Of a stretch of DNA of 64,000 nucleotides, positions 1 through 11,139 are shown piece by piece (the stretch's first letter is position 1; each line of letters begins with the position of its first letter). The notes below the pieces were generated by a model that did no database searches, was not told where the DNA came from, and saw only the letters and a list, made by a program, of their open reading frames with translations. A program made the position numbers and the translations under genes. The DNA lies in the NCBI GenBank assembly GCA_013146195.2, contig CM028382.1:54696526-54760525 (forward strand). The letters are read 5' to 3'. The stretch is from Codonopsis lanceolata (taxonomy: Eukaryota > Streptophyta > Magnoliopsida > Asterales > Campanulaceae).

Positions 1-261
1 GCCGAACCACCAAGTCGAACAAACCATCAAGCTAAGCCACAAACCAACAATCTTTTATAATTATGACATTTAGACTCCTATCCTTGCTCGTCTTCTCTGG
101 TCTCCTTTACTCTCTCGTCCTCTTCTAATCTTCATGTGATGAGTCCTTTCATAGCACATTTTCATTCTAGTAGTTTTGAGTTTACATAAATGTTTTAGCT
201 TGACATAAGTACTTTTATTGTATTTTGGTTATATTTTTTGGATTTAGTATATTAACTATTA
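1..261. other. Flank left of the MULE
   Basis: AT-rich sequence with no ORF, repeat or RNA signal that I recognise. It lies immediately outside the left inverted-repeat tip of the Mutator-like element. No direct repeat of 8-11 bp matches the other flank at 7979, so the target-site duplication is lost or the element has been rearranged at one end. Confidence 0.5.
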
Positions 262-452
262 GGGATAAGTGTACCATTAGTCCCTGAATTTTGGCCAAGC
301 ACACCATTAGTCCCCAAACTTTCAAAAGTTTCACCACTGACCAAAGTAGGCCTTTTTGGCTCATCGGTGGTCCCTAGCCCCTCACGCCGTTTATTAGTCA
401 CCGTTAATGAACAATTGTGCAGCTCACGTGAGGGCATTAGTGTCTTTTCCAC
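262..452 (+). repeat. MULE left terminal inverted repeat
   Basis: Reverse-complement match to 7789-7978 over about 190 bp with scattered mismatches. It contains a G-box-like palindrome (CTCACGTGA, near 424) that is preserved in the other arm, a candidate promoter element since both genes start just inside the repeats. ORFs called across this repeat are not conserved and are not annotated. Confidence 0.9.
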
Positions 453-554
453 GGGTAGTTGCCTGGCGCGAAGTCTTCCCGCCATCTATCTCCCGTCTTC
501 TCTCTCAGTTATATATAATGTCCATCAAAACTCCAAACCCAGGAAAGAACGAAA

Positions 555-1048
555 ATGGGAGACCTGGGAGACCTATATTGCGCATGTGGAGCAAGGGTAG
601 TTATCAAAACTGCTTGGACTGATGCAAACCCTGGAAGACGTTTTTGTTCGTGTTCACGTGAGGTAATATGTTTTTTATTTGCAATTATTTTCGCCAATTT
701 TGGTATGGAAGCAGTTTACCAATTATGTTGTGTATGGAAGCAGTTTACCTATTATATTTGCTCTAAATTTAGGTCTTTTGTGTAGGAGATCAGAGTTTCT
801 TGACTCTATTGTTTGCTATGGATAATGTTTCTTGACTCTATTATTTGCTGCAGAGAAGGGGTTGTAAATATTTTAGGTGTCTTGACCCACCTATGTGTGA
901 AAGAGGAAGGGTAATCATCCCAGGTCTCCTTAAAAGAGTGAATCACTATGAAGCTATTGTTGCAAGACAAAATTCAAAACAGAGGTGGATGTGGGTGGTG
1001 TTGATTGTGTCTTGGTTCATCATTGCAATCTTGATGACTAGTAGTTAG
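555..1048 (+). CDS. Small GRF-type zinc-finger protein with C-terminal membrane segment, carried by the MULE
   Basis: Two exons, 555-662 and 854-1048, joined in phase 0 by a GT-AG intron, give a 100-residue protein. Exon 1 has the first half of a GRF zinc finger (CACG near residue 9, then AWTDANPGRRFCSC). Exon 2 completes it with GCKYFRCLDPPMCERGR. The C-terminal 20 residues are hydrophobic (WVVLIVSWFIIAIL), a likely membrane anchor. GRF fingers bind nucleic acid in proteins such as NEIL3, TOP3A and APE2; the role of this short form is unknown. It starts about 100 bp inside the left inverted repeat and runs toward the transposase gene, the position mudrB holds in MuDR. No stop or frameshift is seen, unlike the transposase, so it could still be expressed. 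It may be an accessory gene or a captured host gene. Confidence 0.75.
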
Positions 1049-1570
1049 GAAGTGGGGAGTGTGTATTTATGGCAATGTTGTAATGTTAGTAGAACAGGGA
1101 ACATGGGGTGTGTTGTATGGGTTTCTTTTTTTGGCACTGTTGTTATATCAATAGAATAGGGGGTTGTGTTGTATTATTTGCCAATATGGTTTGTTTGCCA
1201 ATGCTAATAAATACAAATGGCATGCTTGTAGATTGTGTTTTGTGTCTTGGTTCATCATTGCAATCTTGATGACTAGTAGTTAGGAAGTGGGGAGTGCTTT
1301 TTTTTTTTTTTTGCAATGTTTGTATATCAATAGAACAGAGAACAGGGGATGTGTTGTATGGGTTTTTTTTTTTTTTTGGCAATGTTATATCAATAGAACA
1401 TGGGGGTTGTGTTGTATTATTTGCCAATATGGTTTGTTTTCCAATATGCTTATAGATTGTGTTTTGTGTCTTGGTCCATTTGTTGCCTTGGTTCATCAAT
1501 GCAATGTTGTAAATTGTGTAAATTATGTTTTGTGTCTTGGTTCATCAATGCTGATAGTTAGGTTGCCATT
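1007..1570 (+). repeat. Tandem duplication of the GRF gene 3' end
   Basis: The last codons, stop and 3' flank of the GRF gene (from GTGTCTTGGTTCATCATTGC at 1007) recur at 1242, a period of 235 bp, with a shorter third copy near 1532. Poly-T runs (1300-1312, 1363-1377) and repeated TCAATAGAACA segments lie between. Only the first copy is attached to the finger exons. Confidence 0.8.
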
Positions 1571-1683
1571 AATGGTGTGTAAACATCATCCTTTACCTAA
1601 TATGTATAAGAGTATACTGCATTCAAGGCAACAAAACCAAAGCGAATCTGAATTGAAAACCAAGCATGGAGCTGAATTTACAA

Positions 1684-1905
1684 AGCCACAAAAATACATA
1701 AGTACCTCTATAAGTACCTCCAAAATATACAAATCTTGACACCTAATACCAGTACCAATTCTGTTTTCTAGGCTTAAAAGCCTCAAAAATATACAAGTAC
1801 TAACACCGGTGTTTTTAGGCTCAAAAGCCACAAAAATATGGTTGTACCTATTACATTTTTTTAGGCTCAAAAGCCTCAAAAATATACAAGTACTAACAAC
1901 ACCAT
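1684..1905. repeat. Short degenerate repeats, AGGCTCAAAAGCCT type
   Basis: Three or more copies of a unit of about 45-50 bp containing the small palindrome AGGCTCAAAAGCCT followed by CAAAAATATACAAGTACTAA (near 1770, 1820 and 1865). They lie between the GRF gene and the 3' end of the transposase gene, so they may form the shared convergent terminator region. Confidence 0.6.
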
Positions 1906-4225
1906 TGTTAATGAAACATTACAACTTAAATGTCTAAATATGTTGATGTTCCAAGCGCCTTGCCTTTCTTCTTTTGTCTTGCTTCCCTTTCCTTGGGCCC
2001 ATTCCAACAAACCTTCGGTTGTTACAATAGTTGATCCATTTAACATGAAACTTGGAGGTTGGGTTTGTGATCCAGTAGATGGTTGTACCAGTGATTGCAG
2101 ACTTGTAATCCCAACATTTGGGCTTGGTTGAGAGTTGTTTCCTCTGCACATACCCCTTCCTTTTGCTTTGGCTTGAGTTGGAAGTCCCTAAAAATTCATA
2201 CATCAAAACATGTCAAACCTGTTTCCTAGGCTGAGAATGTTTGAAAAATGTAAAAGTAGAACGAAACTTACTTCTGTTGTAGGATTAGAATTGTCCCTGC
2301 CAGTGCTTCCCCTGCCCCTGCCAGTGCTTTCCTTGCCAATTCCTCTGCCACTTCCTTTGTCTTTTCTTGCTATTGCCTACAAATACATTTAATCTAAGCA
2401 ATTCATAGTAAACATTGTTTGTAAATCATGAAATTGTTAGCTGAAAATAAAAAAATAACCTGATTAGAACTCCTTTCAACTGGATTGCCAATGTCACATA
2501 CTACTTGAGCATTAATTTCCACCTGAAAAAAAGCACCAATGTTAATCAAACCCACAATGTAAAAATTAAATGAAATTGTAAAAATATACAACTTACTTGT
2601 TCAATTGAGGTCTGACCAGGATTCTTTTTATGCTTCTTCATAGTTTGTTGATTCATGCAACCATGAAAGCCTTGACCTCTGCAACTCCTCAAGTTGTGAC
2701 CATAATTTCCACATCTTTGGCAACTCATCTGTTTACCCCTTCTTCCTGTGTTAACTATTGGAATTTCATTTGGGTCTCTTACTCTCAATTTTCTAGGCCT
2801 GCCAGGTTGTGCACATCTTGCAGGGGAAACAATTGGGATATATTCTTGGTGTTCCCACATATCTTTCCCATTTATAGGATTGATGGTGTGTGAATATATT
2901 TTATCTTGCATTTTCAAAGTGTAGTAGTCATGAACCCAATCTTCAGGCACACCATTACCTCAATTCGAACCTTCTAAGTAGATTGCAGAAACATCATGCT
3001 TGCAAGGAATTCTGTTAACTCCCATTTCCCACAACTACAAGTTCTAGCAGTAAGTGAAACCATACATTGTTCTCCCCAAGGCCCTCTAACCTGGTACCAC
3101 TGACCTCTATTCCATGAACTGTCAAATAACCTTGCTTCTGTCTTTATCTTCTCAAAATTTTCTTGTACCCTACTACATAGTGGACCAACCTGTTTTTTGA
3201 TTTCAACCTTCTTCTTGACAATCCTCTTCATTAACAAGTTTCTAATTGTTTCTAGCATGCTAATAATAGCCCTAGACCTAGGCGAAATAATAAATCCATT
3301 GAAGCTTTCACACGATTGTTCATTGAAATTTCACACTTATTGCGGTGGTCCAACAAGCTTTACACCAATGTCTAGGATCCTTTCCAAAGGCCCACTGATA
3401 TGCCTTGACATCCGTCTTTTCAAATTCTTTCCTAACACTCTCCAAATGCCTTTGATTACTTGGTCTAGCACATCTGAATAACAGGTCCTTCAATGCCTTT
3501 CTCCTATGAGATTTTCTAAAGTTACTGAATATGTGTTGAAGACACCACCTATGTTCTACCCCAGGTAATATCTCTTCAATAGCTGGAACTAGACCCTATA
3601 AAATGCAATTAAGATAAAAAAAAATATATTAATAAATAAATTCATTAACAAATAAATATTAACAATGTATATTTACCTTCTGTTCATCAGAAATAAAAAC
3701 CCAATGCTGTTGGTTGGTGATTTGAAATTCATCAACTATCAGTTCAAGAAACCATTTCCAAGAATCTTTATCTCTGTCTCAACCACAGCATAAGCCACTG
3801 GATACATCCCATTGTCAGCATCAATACCAACTGCTGAAAGTAATTGTCCTGGAAATGGACCTTTGAGAAAGGCTCCATCAAATCCTAACACTTTCCTACA
3901 CCCACTCATGAAACCTTCCTTTAAAGCCCCAAGATAACAATATAATCTCTTGAACTGCCTGACAGTGTCTTCTTCATTATAATCCTCAAATTCAATTTTT
4001 ATTGTTGACACATGATTTGTTCTTACAACCTCACCTACATAGTCCCTAAGAAGCCCATATTGTTCTGCATGATTTCCATATATCAAATCCTTTGCAATCT
4101 TCTTAGCTATGTATGCTTGACTCTTAGATATATCAAGTGATTTGTCTGTCCTCACATGTAATCTAAAAGACTCTGTAGGCCACTGAGGAGTTGATCTAAT
4201 AACCTCCATATATTCATTTGGAAGC

Positions 4226-4760
4226 TGTAGGTTCCCGGGACATGCGCCCGCGCCCCGCGCGCCCTTGGATAGGGGTGTGCGTATGTGCGGATGCGGGACA
4301 CCACTGCTCTCATTCCATCCTCCCTTTTTTAGGAGAAGACGAAATTAAAAGTGCGAGAGGAGTGCTGTCTAAAATAGCGCGTTGGAATGCGCCTCGGTTG
4401 CCTTTAGTGGATTTTTGATCCAATATGGGAACTTTGAGTTTCCCGCATCAAGTTATCCCTTGTTTAGGGGATACCAGGATATGGGAATGCATCACTCTTT
4501 CATTCCAATTCTCCTCTTTTTAGGGGAAAATAGAAAAGTGCAAAAAAGGATGTTGCGACGCCCCCACTATGGATTTTATAAAAATAGCCTTATGGCCTAT
4601 TTCGGATCACTATGGGTGCTTTGGGTTTCCTGCATCAAGTTATCCCTTGTTTAGGGGATACCAGGATATGAGAATACATCACCCTTTCATTCTCATTTTC
4701 CATTTTTTAGGGGAAAATGGAAAAGTGCAAGAAAGGAGTGTTGCGAAGCCCCGCTAGATC
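4226..4760. repeat. Three-copy ~187-bp tandem repeat inside the solo LTR
   Basis: GCATCAAGTTATCCCTTGTT starts copies at 4445 and 4632 (period 187), with a more diverged copy before 4445. Each copy ends with a GGGGAAAATnGAAAAGTGCA-like segment and a short GC-rich stretch. Confidence 0.75.
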
Positions 4761-5253
4761 CAAAATGTTTTAGAGTTGCCATCTTTATTTTAAGGCAAAA
4801 ATAAAGAAAAACCAAAAAAAGAAAAACCAGAGATTATAAAACGGGTTCGGAGGCTAAGTTACGAGTTGGGAAGGTGCTAGGCACCCAACTCGCCCTTTCG
4901 GTCTCAAAAGTGGTTTTTGGCTAAGGTATGCTTTTTGTTATATTTATCTAGCAAATAAATAAAGCATTTAAAGACAAGAAAATAAAAGCAAATACATCAA
5001 TGGCTACATTATTTACGGACTTGCAGCCATCTCTTTACAATAATTACAGATATATTTAAAAATATTTGGCCATTATAACGGCTCTTTTACATAATATTTT
5101 CTAACTAAATCTGGGCAGCACAACGGCTTATATTTGCTACATTGGGCCGGATTTAAAGAACAACTTTAAAAAAATAACGCCCTTAAAGGCTATTACCTTT
5201 TAGATCGGAGTGTGCTCGCTCTGTTCTTTAGGGAGAGGGGGTCTTTTGTTGTT

Positions 5254-5395
5254 GTTGTGATTTGGACAGAATGACTGCTTATTTGTGGTGGTTTTGGCTC
5301 GCTCACTCGGGCAGAATGACGACTTACTTGTGGTGTTTTTGGCTCACTCACTCGGGCAGAATGACGACTTATTTGTGGTAGTAAAATCGGGCAGA
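5254..5395. repeat. ~45-bp tandem repeat in the solo LTR
   Basis: Three copies of a unit with CAGAATGACGACTTATTTGT and GGCTCACTCACTCGG, period about 45 bp. It lies downstream of the LTR TATA box in LTR orientation, so it would be in the transcribed region. Confidence 0.75.
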
Positions 5396-5626
5396 GCAAC
5401 TGCTCTTTTCACGATTTTTGGACCGGGGAAGTAGGGTGGAAACCTAGCTGGGGGGACTAAGGCTCACTTTAACCGGTGGGTTTTAAGTTTGGAGGAGTTT
5501 TGGCAGGGTTTTGAGGCTTTGGATAGATCACTCACTATCTCACTTCGCTCTCTATTTCTTCAGCGTAACGAGAACGTGGAAAGCTTTGCAGAAGAAAAGG
5601 TGTGTTGAAGGCCGACCCCGAAGGCT

Positions 5627-5636
5627 CTATTTATAG
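5627..5636 (-). promoter_or_regulatory. TATA box of the solo LTR
   Basis: On the minus strand this reads CTATAAATAG, about 370 bp from the LTR start, an expected place for the U3 promoter. It would drive transcription in the same direction as the transposase gene. Confidence 0.55.
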
Positions 5637-7109
5637 CCTGGGATGAGGATTCATCGGGGATTAAAATTTCTCCCTTCACGCTTCAATTGATTGTACAGAA
5701 CGCCGGAAAAAAGTGTATATTACGCAAACTGTAGCAGCTCTGTAGCAACTTTGGAGATCCTGTAGACCAAACAGGGCGCCACCCACATTAGAACCTGGCG
5801 CCACTCCCACTTTGTCCATGGGTGGCGCAGCTTAAGCATTCCTTTTTCATTTTTGACACTTTAAACCCTGCATTTCACTGTTTTGCGCATCCTGCTTTGT
5901 CCTTTTGCATTTTCAACCCTGTAACTTGACATTTGTTAATGTTTTAACAGGTCTTGATATTTTATGTTATGTTACATACCAGGGGTACGAAATTGGGGTG
6001 TCTACACAAGCCAAGAAGCTGTTGCATATCTAATTTGACGAGTCAGATTGCACATGTGTTCATCCTTATAGGTTCTGATTTCCCAATCATCGTTGATTTC
6101 ACTATTACTCACTGTATTGCCCATGGGCATGCACTATTCCCTACATATTGCCTCGATTCTACGCTTGTCATTCTTTTTTAATATCACATCCCTCCTATTT
6201 GCAATTGCATATGAGTAAATGGCAGTCCTAACATCCTTAGCTGATGTATATGTCATCCCTACTTCAAACTTTGGGTCCTTCAAATCAATGTCCATATTAA
6301 AGCGTGGGACGTTTGGATTTTGCATTTTCCCATCTAGTGAACTCTCCTTCCTCATACATTTGTGCCTAAACTCCTCAACTCATCTCACGTATCTACATAT
6401 TCTGAACTGACATCATCACTCTCATCATCATAACCTACTTTACCTTTACCCTTGTCCACTCTTTGTTGAAATCCACTTCCAATTAAATCATTCACTTCAT
6501 CATTATCTGAGATGTCATTCTCAATCTCTAAATAATCTTCAACCTCAGCCTCAAGGCTACAGTTAGATTCAGACAGTGACTCAACCTCACTTAGTGACTC
6601 AGCCCCACCTACTGGATCATTTGCAACCTCATGCTCAAGTTCATCAGTGATGTCAACATCATCACTAACAATATATGAAGACAATGTCCTCTTTTTCATT
6701 GTATTCCCCACCCTCTGCTTAGTAACATCCATAATTGGTTCCTCACTAACCTCTTCCAAAGCCACATAACGAAAAATCAATCTCAACAAATAACTGAATT
6801 TCTTTTTCAACCTTCACCCAACCATCTATAGTTTTTAAAGACTCATCATCTGCAAATAGTTTTAACCCTCTCTCCAAGCTAAACCCTGGCTCTAAAAAGT
6901 AATAAAATCTAGTCTCACCCACAATTCCTAATTTCTCTAAAATCTTATGAATCACACTCATCCTTAAGTCTTCATTCATCAGATAATCAACATAATCAAT
7001 TTTCCCTCCAGTGTATACCACAGGATTACATGAAAAGTGACCTCCATGATGGACTTTCAAGGTAAAAAACAGATCCTGTTTGACTGCATAAAGACAAAAG
7101 ACATACATA

Positions 7110-7205
7110 TATAACTACATACATATATACATATGTACATAAAAACATACATACATACATACATACATAAATACATAAAGACATAAATAAAGACATACAT
7201 ACAAA
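7110..7205. repeat. ACAT-type microsatellite in transposase intron 1
   Basis: Imperfect (ACAT)n / (ATAC)n run within the intron joining the first two transposase exons. The ORFs it creates are low-complexity artefacts. Confidence 0.8.
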
Positions 7206-7788
7206 CATAAAGCAACATGGTCCACAAAGCACAAAACTTAACAAATGTAAACAAACAGAAAAGGACCACAACTCTTATAAACAACTACCCAACTATTGAC
7301 AAAGGGATTATAGGCCAGGGGACAACATCAAACATTTCTTTACTAAAAAATGTTGCACATTCCAAAATACAAATGCAAACTAGGCTTTTGCAACAAAAAC
7401 GAAGGGAGTGGGGGACAAATTCCCATAAATACACAAAATAATATTTCATATCACATATCGAAATCACTGTTGGTAGAAGGATTGTAGTTTTCAAACTATT
7501 TCAAAAAGGGGATAAAGAGATACTTACAATATGAGCCATCGCGATCCATAGGCCAGTGTGATTGCCGAATATCCCATACAGTAGCCATCTTACAGCGAAA
7601 CTTGATTCCAATCCTTCAGTTGTTCCTCAATTCACCTTATGAACCCTAACTTGCTCAATTTCTCACACAATCGCATCGTGAAACCTAAGCCCTAATATGA
7701 TTGAAATAACAATAAACTGAAAATTTTCTCAATATCGATTGTCCGTTAATGGAATAGGTGTACCTTTAGTCCCTGATGTTTGAAGCAT

Positions 7789-7978
7789 GTGGAAAAGACA
7801 GAAATACCCTCACGTGAACTGCACATTTGTTCATTAACGGAGACAATAAACGGCGTGAGGGGCTAGGGACCACCGATGAGCCAAAAAGGGCTACTTTGGT
7901 CAGTGGTGAAACTTTTGAAAGTTTGGGGACTAATGGTGTGCTTGGCCAAAGTTCAGGGACTAATGGTACACTTATCCC
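7789..7978 (-). repeat. MULE right terminal inverted repeat
   Basis: Inverted copy of 262-452, ending at CTTATCCC. Just inside it, at 7751-7781, a second tip-like sequence (TAGGTGTACCTTTAGTCCCT) faces the opposite way, so 7751-7978 also looks like a short element with its own inverted tips. Confidence 0.88.
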
Positions 7979-8162
7979 AAAAAAAATATATTTCATGCGG
8001 ACAAGTTCAAGCACGAAAATTTCGATAACGAAATCAAAACGAAGATAGTCAACAACGGCTAACGACGCAGTCAAAACAACTACCGACGCGAGGTCGGGCA
8101 TGGCAAATGAAAGAACGAATTATTCAAGAATAGGGGAAGACTGGAAATACACACATTTTTAT
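7979..8162. other. Spacer between MULE and Copia
   Basis: About 180 bp with a short poly-A run after the MULE tip and no recognisable gene. LTR homology of the Copia element begins near 8163. Confidence 0.5.
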
Positions 8163-8793
8163 CGAACACTTAAAGAATTGCTCTGAAACTCTATAACTCC
8201 AAGTCTTACAACTCAGTGCATTCAAGAGATCCTCAACAGATCTAGAAGTCCTCGTCAACAACAAGAAGCCGAGCATCAACATTTATTTCTATACTTCTTG
8301 TTGTTATTCATTCTATAACTATATACTTGCAATTAAATATCTTGTTTATGAGATATTTAATTCCCTAGACAAACACAAGTCAATATTTTGTACACGATCC
8401 ATTAGGAATATTCTTTGTAATAGAACTAGTGGAAAACATAGTGCACTATTTAAATCCAAGGTTGACTGCCTTGGTGGTGGACGTAGCACTCTTTATAGTG
8501 TGAACCATCTCAAATTACTTGTGTTATTTCATTACTGTTTGTCTACTGTTTGAACTGTTTATTGCTTTAATCATCTTTATCCTTTATACAGCAGAACTTA
8601 AGTAACTTGTAAAAGGTCTACCGGTAGTTCTTATCGGCAGACCTGGAACAGCTACTTTGAAGGTCTTCCGCTACTTCAATCTTTTCAATAGATTGCAAGT
8701 ACCCTTCAAAGAACTTAAACAAAAGTTTTTAAGTGTATAATAAGCTATTCAACCCCCCTTTCTAGCTTATTATTGTGCCCATTGGGACCCACA
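8163..8793 (+). repeat. 5' LTR of Copia A, left-truncated
   Basis: Matches the reverse complement of the right-hand Copia LTR (41248-42485) from the ATCGAACACTTAAAGAATTG segment to the end, ATTGGGACCCACA. The first ~600 bp of the LTR, including its TG start, are missing here. Confidence 0.8.
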
Positions 8794-8795
8794 AT

Positions 8796-8807
8796 TGGTA
8801 TCAGAGC
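8796..8807 (+). other. Primer-binding site (initiator Met tRNA)
   Basis: TGGTATCAGAGC, two bases after the LTR end (ACCCACA). This is the usual copia primer site for minus-strand DNA synthesis. Confidence 0.9.
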
Positions 8808-8862
8808 CTTACTCTTTGAAAACAAGTTTTTCCGAGATCAAACTCTTGAGAGATAAGATCAA

Positions 8863-9880
8863 ATGGCACAAACACACTACATGTTGCCTACATCTAATGC
8901 TAACCACATCCCAATATTGGACGAAGGTCATTTTGATGTATGGAAGGATAAAGTAATGCGATTTATGAACTCTATTGACAACAGATTATGGAAGTGCGTT
9001 ACTGCAGGTCAACATATACCAATGAAGGCCAACCTTCTAGCCTCCATCGCTGGGAATCCTGCAGAAGTCCCCAAAGAAGAATCATAATGGACGGAAGGGG
9101 CAGAAAGCGGTTGAGCTTGACAGTAAAGCAATTAATATAATCACCGGCTCTCTAGACACAAGCACATACCGGCCAAGTGATTCGATGTACAAGCTGCAAA
9201 GAGATGTGGGAAGCTCTTGTGGAATACTTGGAAGGAGACCAAGACACTGAGGATAATGAAAGTACACATACATCCGGCCGTTTGATTCCTTCAAAAAGGA
9301 TCCAAAGGAAACCTTGAGACAAGCATACGATCGCTTCGGTGAGGTAATAAATAACTGTTTTTCTCTTGGTAAAACTTATGACAAAAAGGATATGAACATG
9401 AGGTTTCTAGGCTCTCTAGGTAGCTTATGGCATGTTAAGACCACGACTATGAAAGAATCCAAAAACTTAAACGAGATGACTCTCCGTAGTCTCTACGCAA
9501 GTTTGAAGGTTTATGAGCTTGAAGTAAATCAAGCTCTAGAGCAAGACAAGCAGTTCGAAGCGTGTCCTTGCCCGGCCATGACCAAGAAGAAACCCTTGTT
9601 GAAAACAAACCTTCCACTTCCTCATGTGAAAATGATTTTCTATCGGATGAACAATTTGCTATGTTTGTAAAAGCGTTTTCAAAAATTTGCAAAATATGGA
9701 AGGAAGAACACACACCAACAACCTTTTAGGAAGAATGGTGAAAGCTTCATCTAAGGAAGAGCTTGTGTGTTACAATTGTAGAAAACTGGTCATTTGCCTC
9801 CAAATGTCCTAAGCCAAAATTTGAAGCATACAGAAAACCTACTTATAGAAAATTTCAAAAACAAAAGGGTATGTTGGTGA
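8863..9880 (+). pseudogene. Copia A gag, frameshifted
   Basis: The capsid/nucleocapsid precursor of the element. It starts MAQTHYMLPTSNANH at 8863, followed by the UBN2-type gag sequence in shifting frames. The best pieces are 8863-9087 and 9314-9670 (AYDRFGEVINNCFSLG). A CCHC knuckle remains near 9768 (CYNCRK) but its frame is broken before the histidine. At least four frameshifts or stops lie between 9085 and 9790, so no full-length Gag can be made. Confidence 0.8.
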
Positions 9881-11139
9881 AGACATAGAAGACAAAAGGT
9901 TGCTACATGATTTGAGGCCGATTCGAGAAGATGAGGAAGATGATTGTGAGCTAGCTAACATATGCTTAATAGCTCATGATTCGAGTCCTACCTATGACTA
10001 CGAAAATGAAGTCGAAGTTTCACCTAGTCCCTTGGATAAAAGTGAAACCAACGGTGACAACTTCGATGGGAAGAACTTCTCGAGGATAATCAAGATATGC
10101 TTGAAGAATTTAATTCCTTTAGAGTAGCCTATGTTAAACTTGCAAGAAGCTGTGAGAAACTTCTTGAGAAATCTATGATGGCGGTGAGATTCAAACCCTC
10201 AATAATTGTCAACAAGAAAGTATCAAGTGAAGGAAGAAAACAAATTCCTTTGTGACAAAATTGAATGTCTTCGAGCACATCAAAGGACTTGACCTAGAAA
10301 ATTGCCTTTGCAAAAGACAATTGACTCACGGGCGACTCAAAGATGCTTTTGAAAAAAATCCTTTCAAGCCAAAAATCTAGCAATGATAAAGCGGAATAGG
10401 ATATTCGGATGTGCCTACGACATTCTCTTCGAGAGAAAGGTGAATCCTCCGAGAAGCGCTAATGATATATCTTTCTCTAAGCAGACATTCGGAAATAAAG
10501 GGAAACAAGGCCTTGGCTATTCAAGTGTTCCATATGTTTACCCCAAAGTTCGAAAGGAAAAGCCAAGATAGTGATTCAAATGAGAAACACGAAAGGTAGC
10601 GGTAGAGAAAGTGAAGTCTGAAGGCAACAACTCTAAGGCAAAGAATACATTGGCGGTAGACCTCTAAACCTCTACCGGTAACTATCAAGTTTGTCTATGA
10701 AATAGGCACGGCTCTATACTGTTGAAAGTAAACTTAAATGTATTCTTCTAATCTTTCTCCAAAAGGGTAATCAACGAGACAAGCTAAAGCTAAGTGGTGA
10801 TAACCTACGTAGGAAGATTCAAAAGAAACCAATTAAGTCTACGTCAACAAGCAAAATTTGAACCAAGAATGGACGTCAAGAAAGGATGATCATAATCACT
10901 ATTCGACAAAAGTCACCGACAGCTCATGGAATTTCCACTTATGTCATTCTTGCAATTGCTGAGCCATCGGCCCAAGAATGCTGCATAAGGTTCACTCAAG
11001 ATCACGAGAGACCTAGTTCTCGAGGTCGAGCGAGTATGGGTTCAAAGGTTGCTAATCCTTGGGACCCCAAGGAAAATAAAGGGACCTTGTTGCTTTAATT
11101 ATTTTTTCAGGAATGCTTCATGGCTATAGAATCGGAAAA
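9881..11139 (+). pseudogene. Copia A gag-protease linker, eroded
   Basis: Fragments of open frame (9900-10127, acidic; 10383-10571; 10886-11098) lie between the gag knuckle and the protease motif. They have no distinctive domain and are probably the Gag C-terminal region and protease leader broken by indels. Confidence 0.5.

Larger units (their letters stand above)
4226..6006 (-). mobile_element. Solo LTR inserted in the MULE transposase
   Basis: Read on the minus strand, the 1781-bp unit begins TGTAGACACC and ends CCTACA, with TG...CA ends. It is flanked by GCTTG and GCTTC, a 5-bp duplication with one mismatch. Removing it with one flank restores the transposase reading frame (W-L-P-N-E-Y across the junction), which fixes the ends. 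No internal retroelement genes are present, so it is a solo LTR left by recombination. The start resembles Ty3/gypsy LTRs, but family assignment is an inference. Confidence 0.85.
1936..7588 (-). pseudogene. MULE transposase (MuDR type), broken
   Basis: Catalyses cut-and-paste transposition in intact relatives. Exon 1 is 7588-7528, with a microsatellite-containing intron to exon 2 at 7083. Domains in order: PB1-like N-terminus (VHHGGHF, about 7083-6746); acidic linker (6810-6385); MuDR DNA-binding domain (FEVGMTYTSAKDVR, 6355-6134); catalytic domain with DGAFLKG and GIDADNGMYP (near 3830-3880), ISDEQKGL split by an intron at about 3603-3677, and CLQH (near 3550); SWIM zinc finger (CSCGKWEL, near 3030); CX2CX4HX4C knuckle (CQRCGNYGHNLRSC, near 2700); and a G/R-rich tail in exons near 2376-2270 and 2187-1936. 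Frameshifts are visible near 6780, 6130, 3770 and 3005, with stops near 6390 and 3320. A solo LTR separates the DNA-binding and catalytic parts. Confidence 0.88.
262..7978 (-). mobile_element. Mutator-like element (MULE) with long inverted repeats
   Basis: A 7.7-kb DNA transposon bounded by inverted repeats of about 190 bp (262-452 and 7789-7978) whose outer tips both read GGGATAAGTGTACCATTAGT inward. The minus strand carries a decayed MuDR-type transposase (7588 to about 1936). The plus strand carries a small GRF zinc-finger gene starting about 100 bp inside the left repeat. The two genes are transcribed toward each other from opposite repeats, the same layout as mudrA and mudrB in maize MuDR. 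A 1.8-kb solo LTR interrupts the transposase. Frameshifts make the copy non-autonomous. No target duplication is visible. Confidence 0.9.

Noticed and set aside
252..697. Several ORFs of 60-77 codons on both strands near the left end
   Set aside because: They lie across the MULE inverted repeat and its inner edge; the same phantom ORF reappears in the right repeat, showing it follows the repeat and not a gene.
1143..1739. 150- and 118-codon ORFs on opposite strands
   Set aside because: Both run through poly-T and duplicated 3'-flank sequence of the GRF gene; the residues are low complexity (runs of F or K).
7026..7284. ORFs rich in Met, Tyr, Cys and Val
   Set aside because: Translation of an ACAT microsatellite within the transposase intron.
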